A DNA stretch of 5,741 nucleotides, taken from JBGOTP01 sp041476545 (GTDB lineage: Bacteria; Acidobacteriota; Vicinamibacteria; Vicinamibacterales; CAVVIG01). The stretch lies in the NCBI GenBank assembly GCA_041476545.1, contig JBGOTP010000326.1:1-5741 (forward strand). Reading direction: 5' to 3'. Below the pieces are notes generated by a model. That model saw only the letters and a list, made by a program, of their open reading frames with translations, did not search any database and was not told where the DNA came from. This document shows positions 1-5,687 of the stretch, one piece after another. A program made the translations under genes and the position numbers. The first letter of the stretch is position 1, and every line of letters begins with the position of its first letter.

Positions 1-837
1 GAACGCCATCGGCGCCCACAACGCCGTGAGCGCGCCGGAGGCATTCGCATCGGCCAGCGACCCGCTTGTCCGGCCGATCGCCGCCCAGATGCCAACATCG
101 AGAAACGTCGGATCCACGAAGCCCTGATACACCGCGACGAGCGCGGCCAGTATCGCCGCCGCCAGGAGCGGGCGGATGATGAGCTGTTCGAACCGGACAG
201 TACTGTCGGCCGTTCGGCCGACCATGTTGACTCGGCCGACCGTATCGGCTCGGCCGGACATACCGGCCGTGGCGCGTTTGTCGTCGGCGAACCGTCCGCA
301 CAACCAGTCGAACCACAGGAGACCCAGCAGGTGCGCGGCCGCCGCCTGACTGACCCACACAGCCCACGGAACGTATTCCACCGGGCCCGTCAGCGCAGCT
401 CGCGGTGTCCACAAGGCCGACGGGGTCCAGTCGAGGACGCGCATCACCACGATGGGCCACGTGAACGCGATGGCCAGCGCCCAGGCGACAAGCGGGAATC
501 GAAGGCGCGCGGGGTACTGCCATCCCGATCGTGTGGTTGCCGCCATGGCGCCGGCGAATGGAGGAATCCACAGCGACAGATATTGGAAGCGGTAGCCGAT
601 GACCAGCAGGAAAAAGGCGGGTGTCAGATAGCCGAGGCCAAGGACGATCGCCGTGGCGCGCTCCGGGTGCGTGCGCCCCGCGGCATACGCGACGCCCCCC
701 GCCAGGAGGGCGACGACGGGGAGGACCCACAGGTCGCGCCCGGCCTGCAGCGCACCAAAGATTGCGGCGCCAAGCGCGGACGCGATGACCGCCGTCTTTG
801 TCGGGCGCTCGAATGTCATCGGGATGCGCGGGAGCAT
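1..837 (-). CDS. O-antigen ligase/polymerase-like membrane protein (partial, N-terminal 279 residues)
   Basis: Reading the minus strand from ATG at 837 gives an uninterrupted 279-codon frame that leaves the window at position 1, so the C-terminus is missing. The product is very hydrophobic, with probable membrane helices near residues 14-32, 36-54, 61-82, 113-134, 155-178 and 222-240. The last visible part has an Arg-Thr-Ser-Gly segment followed by Asp-Ala-Asn-Ala (residues 256-266). It resembles the R-x-x-G...(D/N)-x-N signature of the Wzy/WaaL (Wzy_C) family, whose members polymerise or ligate lipid-linked glycans on the periplasmic side of the inner membrane. A second in-frame ATG at 819 is a possible start; neither has a clear Shine-Dalgarno, and a stop at 903-901 limits the N-terminus. 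A hydrophilic linker (about 182-216) carries a hexapeptide repeat. Being divergent from glycosyltransferases supports a surface-glycan role. That this is a gene is fairly sure; the family call is moderate because the main domain is cut off. Confidence 0.68.
   Translation of the reverse strand, partial: MLPRIPMTFERPTKTAVIASALGAAIFGALQAGRDLWVLPVVALLAGGVAYAAGRTHPERATAIVLGLGYLTPAFFLLVIGYRFQYLSLWIPPFAGAMAATTRSGWQYPARLRFPLVAWALAIAFTWPIVVMRVLDWTPSALWTPRAALTGPVEYVPWAVWVSQAAAAHLLGLLWFDWLCGRFADDKRATAGMSGRADTVGRVNMVGRTADSTVRFEQLIIRPLLAAAILAALVAVYQGFVDPTFLDVGIWAAIGRTSGSLADANASGALTALWAPMAF
214..267. repeat. Three 18-bp imperfect tandem repeats with palindromic cores, in frame within the polymerase gene
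   Basis: Units lie at 214-231, 232-249 and 250-267. All begin TCGGCCG; adjacent units match at 14 of 18 positions. The first two begin with the perfect palindrome TCGGCCGA, and a partial unit (TCGGCCGT) sits at 206-213. Because 18 is a multiple of 3, the repeat is read on the minus strand as three hexapeptides ending in Gly-Arg: AGMSGR, ADTVGR and VNMVGR (residues 191-208). A separate perfect 12-bp palindrome, GACAGTACTGTC, is next to it at 196-207. The repeat falls in a hydrophilic linker between predicted membrane helices, so it is probably tolerated structurally. Confidence 0.8.
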
Positions 838-936
838 AGCATGGCGAATCGACCCGCTCGCGGCGCGGACGTGCCCCGCGCCAGACGAAGGAGACCGACG
901 TTAGGGGCCGGGAATCGGCGTGAGTATGATGTGCGC
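838..936. promoter_or_regulatory. Divergent intergenic region between polymerase and glycosyltransferase genes
   Basis: These 99 bases separate two genes transcribed away from each other, so they should hold a promoter for each. On the plus strand TATGAT at 925-930 is one base from the TATAAT -10 consensus, but no good -35 lies at 17-18 bp (TTAGGG at 901-906 matches only two bases). On the minus strand CATACT (929-924) is a weaker -10-like match. AAGGAG at 888-893 looks like a Shine-Dalgarno but has no start codon at a usable distance. No operator-like inverted repeat is evident. Confidence 0.35.
925..930 (+). promoter_or_regulatory. Candidate -10 element (TATGAT) for the glycosyltransferase operon
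   Basis: TATGAT differs from TATAAT at one position and stands out in GC-rich DNA. Initiation 6-7 bases downstream would fall at about 937, which is the favoured GTG start codon, so the mRNA could be leaderless. No strong -35 element supports it, so this is only a candidate. Confidence 0.25.
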
Positions 937-2064
937 GTGCGCATCGGCATAGACGCGCGGAAGCTCCACGACTTCGGCATCGGCACGTACATCCGGAATC
1001 TGCTGCGCCATCTGGCTCGACTCGACCGCCAGACCGAGTTCGTCCTGTTCTGTCGCCCGGGCGATGTGCCGGCCCTGACCCTGCTCGGAGAGAATTTTCG
1101 GGCGGTCGGCGAAGCCGCCGGCAACTACTCGCTCGGCGAGCAGCTACGGATTCCGCTGGCGATCAAGCGGGAAGGCGTGACGCTCTTCCACGCGCCCCAC
1201 TACGTGCTGCCGCCGCTCGTGCCGTGCCGATCGGTTGTGACCATTCACGACTGCATCCACCTGATGTTCCCCGACTATCTCCCCAACCGGATGGCGCTCG
1301 CCTACGCGCGCACGTCCATCTCTGCCGCCGCCCGGCGCGCGACCCGCGTCATGACGGTCTCGGAGAGTTCGAAGCGGGACATCCTCCGTTACGTCAAGAT
1401 CCGGGCCGAGAAGATCGACGTGATTTACAACGCCTACGACGAGCGATTTGCCGCCGACCCCAAGGAAGACGACGTCGTTCGGGTCCGCGAACGGTATCAG
1501 CTCCACGACCCGTTCGTCCTGTACGCCGGCACGGTCAAGCCGCACAAGAATGTCGAACGCCTGATCCAGGCGTTTCACCTGGTTCGACAACGAGGTCTCG
1601 AGCGCCTCAAACTGGTACTCATCGGTGACGAGATCTCCAGGTACGCCGCGCTCCGGCGGGCGGTTCACCAGCATCAACTGCACAAGTACGTGCGCTTCCT
1701 GGGCTACATGCCGGAAGAAACGCTCGCGATCATGTACCGCCTTGCAGGCGTCTTCGTCTTCCCGTCCCTCTATGAGGGGTTCGGTCTCCCGCCCCTCGAG
1801 GCGATGGCGAGCGGTACTCCGGTCGTGACGTCCAATGTGTCTTCCCTCCCGGAAGTGGCCGGCGACGCCGCCGTCCTCGTGGACCCATACGATCCGGCCG
1901 CCATCGCGGATGGCATTTACCGCGTGCTGACCGACGAGCCGCTCCGCGCCGACCTCCGCCGCAAGGGACTCGCGCGGGCGCGGCAGTTCTCGTGGGAGGA
2001 CTCGGCGCGCCGGGTTCGCGCCATCTACACGCTCGCCGCGGAGTCTGGCCGCGGGCCCACGTAA
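937..2064 (+). CDS. Glycosyltransferase family 4 (MtfB-like), cytoplasmic sugar transferase of the glycan repeat unit
   Basis: The 375-residue product is a GT-B-fold retaining GT4 glycosyltransferase. The N-terminal domain opens with MRIGIDARKL and a Gly-Ile-Gly-Thr-Tyr acceptor-side loop. The C-terminal Glycos_transf_1 domain begins near residue 195 with YAGTVKPHKN, typical of this family, and has the E-x7-E nucleotide-sugar motif EGFGLPPLE at E280 and E288, then a Ser-Ser-Leu-Pro-Glu-Val-Ala-Gly segment. The open frame runs much further upstream, but that extension is antisense to the divergent membrane protein and has no protein-like character. I therefore start at GTG 937, where family homology begins; GTG 931 (two residues longer) is the alternative. 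Neither has a strong ribosome binding site. The stop TAA directly abuts the next ATG, implying one transcript and translational coupling. Family resemblance to mannosyltransferases does not settle donor or acceptor. The length is normal for the family. Confidence 0.9.
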   Translation: MRIGIDARKLHDFGIGTYIRNLLRHLARLDRQTEFVLFCRPGDVPALTLLGENFRAVGEAAGNYSLGEQLRIPLAIKREGVTLFHAPHYVLPPLVPCRSVVTIHDCIHLMFPDYLPNRMALAYARTSISAAARRATRVMTVSESSKRDILRYVKIRAEKIDVIYNAYDERFAADPKEDDVVRVRERYQLHDPFVLYAGTVKPHKNVERLIQAFHLVRQRGLERLKLVLIGDEISRYAALRRAVHQHQLHKYVRFLGYMPEETLAIMYRLAGVFVFPSLYEGFGLPPLEAMASGTPVVTSNVSSLPEVAGDAAVLVDPYDPAAIADGIYRVLTDEPLRADLRRKGLARARQFSWEDSARRVRAIYTLAAESGRGPT

Positions 2065-3168
2065 ATGCGGCTCGCGCTCGTTCACGACTGGCTGACCGGC
2101 ATGCGCGGCGGTGAAAAGGCGCTCGAGGTCCTCTGTGAGCGCTTCCCCGACGCGGAGATCTTCACGCTGCTGCACATTCGCGGTTCGGTGTCGCCGGCCA
2201 TCGAACGCCTTCCGATCCACACGTCGTTCATCCAGCACCTGCCGTTCGTCCGGCGGAGCTACCGGCACTACTTGCCGCTCTTCCCGACCGCCGTCGAACA
2301 GTTCGACTTCGACCGGTTCGACTGCGTGCTGAGCGTGAGTCATTGCTCGGTCAAATCCATTCTCAAGGCACCGCGCGTCCGGCACATCTGCTACTGCCTC
2401 ACGCCCATGCGCTACGCGTGGGACCAGTTCGACGCCTATTTCGGCCCCGATCGCGTGGGCCGGATCGGGACGCGGCTGATGCGCCCCCTCATGGCGCACA
2501 TGGCGCGATGGGACCGCGAGACGGCAGGTCGCGTGGATCGCTATGTGGCTATTTCTCATCATGTTGCCGACAGGATCGGCCGATACTATAATCGCGACGC
2601 ACGCGTCGTGTATCCGCCGGTTGACACGACATTTTTTCACCCCGACGGATCGCGACCTGAGCGATATGCACTCATCGTTTCCGCGTTGGTGCCCTACAAA
2701 CGGATTGAGCTGGCCATCGATGCCTGCCGTCACGCCCACGTGCCGCTGAGAATCGTCGGCGATGGTCCCGAGCGCCCGGCGCTCGAACGCCGGGCCCGTG
2801 GCGAGGTGGAGTTCCTCGGCCGCGTCGCGGACGCCGACATCCGCGACCTGTATCGGCGCGCGGCGGTCGTCCTGCTGCCCGGTGAAGAGGATTTCGGGAT
2901 CGTGCCGCTCGAAGCGCAGGCGTGCGGCCGGCCGGTCGTCGCGCTCGGCCGCGGGGGCGCGGTCGAAACCGTCGTCGCTGGCCAAACCGGCGCGCTTGTC
3001 GGCGAACCGACGGTCGAGGCCTTCGCCCAGGGCATCGTCGACACCCTCGAGCGACCCTTCGATGCGCGCGTCATCCGCCGGCACGCGGAGCGCTTCGGAC
3101 GCCAGCGGTTCGGCGACGAAATCGAGGCCATCGTCCGCGAGCCGGGCCGGGCTGGAGACGCCCGATGA
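2065..3168 (+). CDS. Glycosyltransferase family 4, WbaZ-like
   Basis: The 367-residue product is a second GT-B/GT4 glycosyltransferase. The N-terminus MRLALVHDWLTGMRGGEKAL and the CLTPMRYAWDQF segment (about residues 112-123) are characteristic of the WbaZ-like branch, which includes O-antigen mannosyltransferases. The C-terminal domain has the donor-binding stretches ALVPYKRIELAI and IVGDGPE, and the E-x7-E motif EDFGIVPLE at E275 and E283. The ATG lies directly after the previous gene's TAA, with no room for an independent ribosome binding site beyond the end of that gene. Its stop TGA overlaps the next start (ATGA, 3165-3168). It probably adds one sugar to the undecaprenyl-linked repeat unit on the cytoplasmic face; mannose is a family-based guess and the true donor is unknown. 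A lower-GC patch covers about 2541-2640. Length and motifs are complete. Confidence 0.92.
   Translation: MRLALVHDWLTGMRGGEKALEVLCERFPDAEIFTLLHIRGSVSPAIERLPIHTSFIQHLPFVRRSYRHYLPLFPTAVEQFDFDRFDCVLSVSHCSVKSILKAPRVRHICYCLTPMRYAWDQFDAYFGPDRVGRIGTRLMRPLMAHMARWDRETAGRVDRYVAISHHVADRIGRYYNRDARVVYPPVDTTFFHPDGSRPERYALIVSALVPYKRIELAIDACRHAHVPLRIVGDGPERPALERRARGEVEFLGRVADADIRDLYRRAAVVLLPGEEDFGIVPLEAQACGRPVVALGRGGAVETVVAGQTGALVGEPTVEAFAQGIVDTLERPFDARVIRRHAERFGRQRFGDEIEAIVREPGRAGDAR
2564..2592 (+). promoter_or_regulatory. Candidate intragenic sigma70-type promoter inside the second glycosyltransferase
   Basis: TTGCCG (2564-2569, four of six matches to TTGACA) is separated by exactly 17 bases from a perfect TATAAT (2587-2592). 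Transcription would start near 2599 in the sense direction and could boost the downstream phosphotransferase and decarboxylase genes. The TATAAT is part of codons for Tyr-Tyr-Asn, so it may be chance. It lies in a local low-GC patch (51 G/C in 2541-2640). Confidence 0.25.
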
Positions 3169-4607
3169 TCCGCCACAATCGACTCCTCGTCGCGTTCCAC
3201 CTCGTTTCAGACGCGATGCTGGGCATGTCGGCTTTCATGATCGCGTACGCCATCCGGTTCTACGTCCTCGACGAACTCATTCCGATTTCCAAGGGCCTTC
3301 CTCCGGTTTCGCAGTACATCAACCTGCTCCCGTTCGTGGGCGTGCTCGTCCCGTTCGGGTTCCACTTGCAGGGGCTTTACCGGCTCCGCCGCGGACGTTC
3401 GCGCGTCGACGATTTCTTCGCGGTCTTCGTCGGCAGCATCCTCGCGGTTGTCTTCGGCATCGGATCGATGCTGTACGTGCAGGCCTACCTCGCGACCGAC
3501 GCCCAGCGCGAAGTCGGCGCCTTTGCGGTCTCACAAGCCGCGTGGGCCATCTTTCTCGTCCTGAATGTCATCCTGACATTTTCCCTGCGCGAGCTGATGC
3601 GCGAGATGCTCGAGCGGCGCTGGCGCGCGGGCATCGGCCTCAAACGGATTCTCATTGCGGGATCCGGCGAGCTTGGGCGTCTCATCGCCGACAAGATTCT
3701 CGAACACCGGGAACTCGGCTATCAGATCGTCGGCTTCGTGGACGACCGGGCTATCGGCGATCACCTTGGCTACAGGGGCCTGCCGCTGCTCGGCACGATC
3801 GACGAGGCGGGCGAGATCTCGGCGCGCGAATCCATCGATCACCTGTACGTGGCCTTGCCACCCGAACAGCACGTCCGCATGCTGGAACTCCTCGACAGCA
3901 CCAGCCGCGTCATGGTGGATGTCAAGGTGGTGCCCGATCTGCTCCAGGTGATCGCGCTCCGCGCCCGCCTCGAAGATCTCGATGGCGTCCCCGTCATCAA
4001 CATCAACGACATTCCCCTGCAGGGTCTCAACAGCACGATCAAGCGCTGCATCGACGTCTGTCTGTCGAGCGCCGGCCTGCTGTGCCTCGCGCTGCCCATC
4101 GGCATCACCGCCCTCCTTGTCCGGCTGACGTCCCGCGGACCGGTCTTCTACCGCCAGGAACGTATGGGCCTGGACGGCAAGTCCTTCTCGATCGTGAAAT
4201 TCCGTTCGATGTACAACAACGCCGAACGCGACACCGGCCCGGTCTGGACCGTACCGGGCGATCCACGCGTGACCCCATTCGGTCGCGTCCTGCGGCGATC
4301 GAACCTGGACGAACTCCCGCAGTTGTGGAACGTCCTGCGCGGCGACATGTCGATTGTCGGCCCTCGTCCGGAGCGTCCGGTGTTTGTCGAGCAGTTCAAG
4401 CACAGGATTCCGCAGTACATGCTGCGCCACAAGGTGAAGGCCGGTCTCACGGGCTGGGCGCAGGTCAACGGGTGGCGAGGGAACACGCCGCTCGAAAAGC
4501 GCATCGAGTACGATCTCTACTACATCGAGAACTGGTCGGTCCGGCTCGATCTGAAGATCATGTGGTTGACGATCCTCAGGGGTTTCTTCCACAAACACGC
4601 GTACTAG
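3165..4607 (+). CDS. wcaJ: Undecaprenyl-phosphate glucose phosphotransferase (WcaJ-like polyprenyl-phosphate hexose-1-phosphate transferase)
   Basis: This 480-residue inner-membrane enzyme transfers hexose-1-phosphate from a UDP-sugar to undecaprenyl phosphate, the first committed step of repeat-unit assembly. Four N-terminal helices (about 8-34, 52-72, 83-105, 119-142) precede a Rossmann-like CoA_binding_3 domain with GSGELG at 166-171. A further hydrophobic helix (about 296-315, after KRCIDV) leads into the Bac_transf catalytic domain. Key motifs there are GKSFSIVKFRSM, LDELPQLWN with the Asp-Glu pair D382-E383 (the catalytic dyad by analogy with PglC), GPRPE at 399-403, and KAGLTGWAQVNGWRG. 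The FFHKHAY C-terminus and overall architecture fit the WcaJ/TIGR03023-type group better than the short WbaP C-terminal-only or PglC forms. I chose ATG 3165 because homology starts there and it overlaps the preceding stop by four bases; the frame is open upstream to 2922 but that part is inside the previous gene. Glucose is the usual substrate; galactose cannot be excluded. Confidence 0.93.
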   Translation: MIRHNRLLVAFHLVSDAMLGMSAFMIAYAIRFYVLDELIPISKGLPPVSQYINLLPFVGVLVPFGFHLQGLYRLRRGRSRVDDFFAVFVGSILAVVFGIGSMLYVQAYLATDAQREVGAFAVSQAAWAIFLVLNVILTFSLRELMREMLERRWRAGIGLKRILIAGSGELGRLIADKILEHRELGYQIVGFVDDRAIGDHLGYRGLPLLGTIDEAGEISARESIDHLYVALPPEQHVRMLELLDSTSRVMVDVKVVPDLLQVIALRARLEDLDGVPVININDIPLQGLNSTIKRCIDVCLSSAGLLCLALPIGITALLVRLTSRGPVFYRQERMGLDGKSFSIVKFRSMYNNAERDTGPVWTVPGDPRVTPFGRVLRRSNLDELPQLWNVLRGDMSIVGPRPERPVFVEQFKHRIPQYMLRHKVKAGLTGWAQVNGWRGNTPLEKRIEYDLYYIENWSVRLDLKIMWLTILRGFFHKHAY

Positions 4608-4639
4608 AAGCTGTCAGCTGAAAACGAGACAATCACTGC

Positions 4640-5572
4640 ATGAGAAAACGCGTCGTCATTACGGGTGCGGCGGGCTTCATCGGATCGCATCTTTCTGAAA
4701 CGCTGCTCGATCGCGGCTACGACGTCGTGGGCGTCGACAGTCTTCTCACTGGAGCGACCGCCAACATCGCGCACCTGTCGAACCGCGCGTTCACATTCAT
4801 CAAGCACGACGTCACCAACTACATCCACGTCGAGGGCCCGGTGGACTACGTCCTTCACTGGGCCAGTCCCGCCAGCCCGGTCGACTATCTCGAGCTGCCC
4901 ATTCCCACACTGAAGGTCGGCGCGCTCGGTACGCACAACGCGCTCGGTCTCGCCAAGGTGAAGGGGGCGACCTTCGTCCTGGCCTCTACATCCGAGGTCT
5001 ACGGGGACCCGCTCGAGCATCCGCAGAAGGAAACCTACTGGGGCAACGTCAACCCGGTGGGCCCCCGCGGTGTCTACGACGAAGCCAAGCGCTTCGCCGA
5101 GGCGATGACGATGGCCTATCATCGGTACCACGGGTTGAACACGAAGATCGTGCGCATCTTCAACACCTACGGCCCCCGCATGCGCCTGCACGACGGCCGC
5201 GCGGTTCCGGCGTTCATGTCGCAGGCGCTACGGAACGAGGACGTCACGATATTCGGCGATGGCTCGCAGACGCGCAGTTTCACCTACATCACCGACCTCG
5301 TCGACGGCATCATCCGCCTGATGCTCTCGGAGGAGAACGATCCGATCAATATCGGGAACCCGGTTGAAACGACGATCAAGCAGATCGCGGAAACGATCAT
5401 CCGCATGACCGGCGCATCGAGCAAGCTCGTGTACCGGCCCCTGCCGACCGACGATCCGAAGGTCCGTCAGCCGGATATCGCGCGCGCACGCACGCTGCTC
5501 AAATGGGAACCGAAGGTGCAGCTCGAAGAGGGGCTCGTCAAGACGATCGAGTACTTCCGGACGAAGATTTAG
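4640..5572 (+). CDS. uxs: UDP-glucuronate decarboxylase (UDP-xylose synthase), extended SDR family
   Basis: The 310-residue soluble protein is an NAD-dependent extended short-chain dehydrogenase/reductase. The nucleotide-binding glycines are G9, G12 and G15 (GAAGFIGSHL). A WASPASPVDYLELPIPTLKV segment and the STSEVYGDPLEHPQ stretch (from S116) are hallmarks of UDP-xylose synthases. The catalytic residues expected for the family are present: T117, S118, E119, Y146 and K150 (YDEAK), plus R212 in QTRSF, which corresponds by motif to the arginine needed for decarboxylation in ArnA/UXS enzymes. It should convert UDP-glucuronate to UDP-xylose and CO2 in the cytoplasm, supplying a pentose donor. Unlike eukaryotic Golgi UXS it has no N-terminal membrane anchor; the length is normal for bacterial forms. 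It starts 32 bases after the phosphotransferase with only a weak GAGAC-like ribosome site, and no terminator intervenes, so it is probably cotranscribed. A dTDP-glucose 4,6-dehydratase-like role is less likely given these motifs. Confidence 0.92.
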   Translation: MRKRVVITGAAGFIGSHLSETLLDRGYDVVGVDSLLTGATANIAHLSNRAFTFIKHDVTNYIHVEGPVDYVLHWASPASPVDYLELPIPTLKVGALGTHNALGLAKVKGATFVLASTSEVYGDPLEHPQKETYWGNVNPVGPRGVYDEAKRFAEAMTMAYHRYHGLNTKIVRIFNTYGPRMRLHDGRAVPAFMSQALRNEDVTIFGDGSQTRSFTYITDLVDGIIRLMLSEENDPINIGNPVETTIKQIAETIIRMTGASSKLVYRPLPTDDPKVRQPDIARARTLLKWEPKVQLEEGLVKTIEYFRTKI

Positions 5573-5659
5573 GGCAGGCAGGGCGGGGCAGGGCAGGCGG
5601 GGCTGGCAGGCCCGGCAGGGCAGGCAAGGGCTGGCAAGGCGGGCCGGGCAGGCAGGCGG
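5572..5659. repeat. G-rich degenerate tandem repeat tract (9-bp unit, about 28-bp higher-order period)
   Basis: The tract begins with the last G of the decarboxylase stop codon and contains almost only G, C and A on the plus strand. The 9-mer GGGC(A/T)GGC(A/G) occurs at 5572, 5591, 5600, 5618, 5628 and 5646, i.e. at spacings close to multiples of 9 with 1-bp slips. A higher-order unit is visible: 5591-5617 (27 bp) and 5618-5645 (28 bp) both run GGGCAGGC..., GGGCTGGCA..., then a GGC/CGG segment, and a third partial copy starts at 5646. The plus strand contains no CCT here, so it cannot form the long GC hairpin of an intrinsic terminator. No protein-coding role is apparent. Confidence 0.8.
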
Positions 5660-5672
5660 TTCATCAGATAAC

Positions 5673-5676
5673 GGAG
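5673..5676 (+). promoter_or_regulatory. Ribosome binding site for the right-edge gene
   Basis: GGAG at 5673-5676 lies 11 bases before the ATG at 5688 and is the clearest Shine-Dalgarno in the window. It supports that start even though the gene is cut after 18 codons. Confidence 0.5.
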
Positions 5677-5687
5677 ACGGGCCAATC

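Noticed and set aside
2621..2626. Perfect TTGACA as a -35 element of a second internal promoter
   Set aside because: At 16-18 bases downstream there is only GC-rich sequence (GACGGA at 2644-2649), with no -10-like hexamer.
1144..3084. A 646-codon open frame on the minus strand opposite both glycosyltransferases
   Set aside because: Its translation is rich in Arg, Asp, Glu, His and Val without recognisable motifs, as expected for antisense of high-GC codons. The sense strand has two complete GT4 proteins with catalytic motifs.
3531..4598. A 355-codon minus-strand frame opposite the phosphotransferase
   Set aside because: It has no domain-like pattern and lies wholly antisense to a full-length WcaJ-like gene with all expected motifs.
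2762..4621. A 619-codon plus-strand frame spanning the second glycosyltransferase and the phosphotransferase
   Set aside because: The product is Arg/Ser/Pro/Ala-rich low-complexity sequence overlapping two well-supported genes in other frames; it is a GC-driven shadow.
4608..4639. AGCTGTCAGCT followed by GAAAA as a possible terminator between the phosphotransferase and decarboxylase genes
   Set aside because: The arms are five bases with a one-base centre, leaving too little loop for a stable hairpin, and no U-run follows.
5573..5687. Intrinsic terminator after the decarboxylase gene
   Set aside because: The G-rich tract has almost no complementary C-rich partner on the same strand and no T-run, so a standard terminator is not supported.
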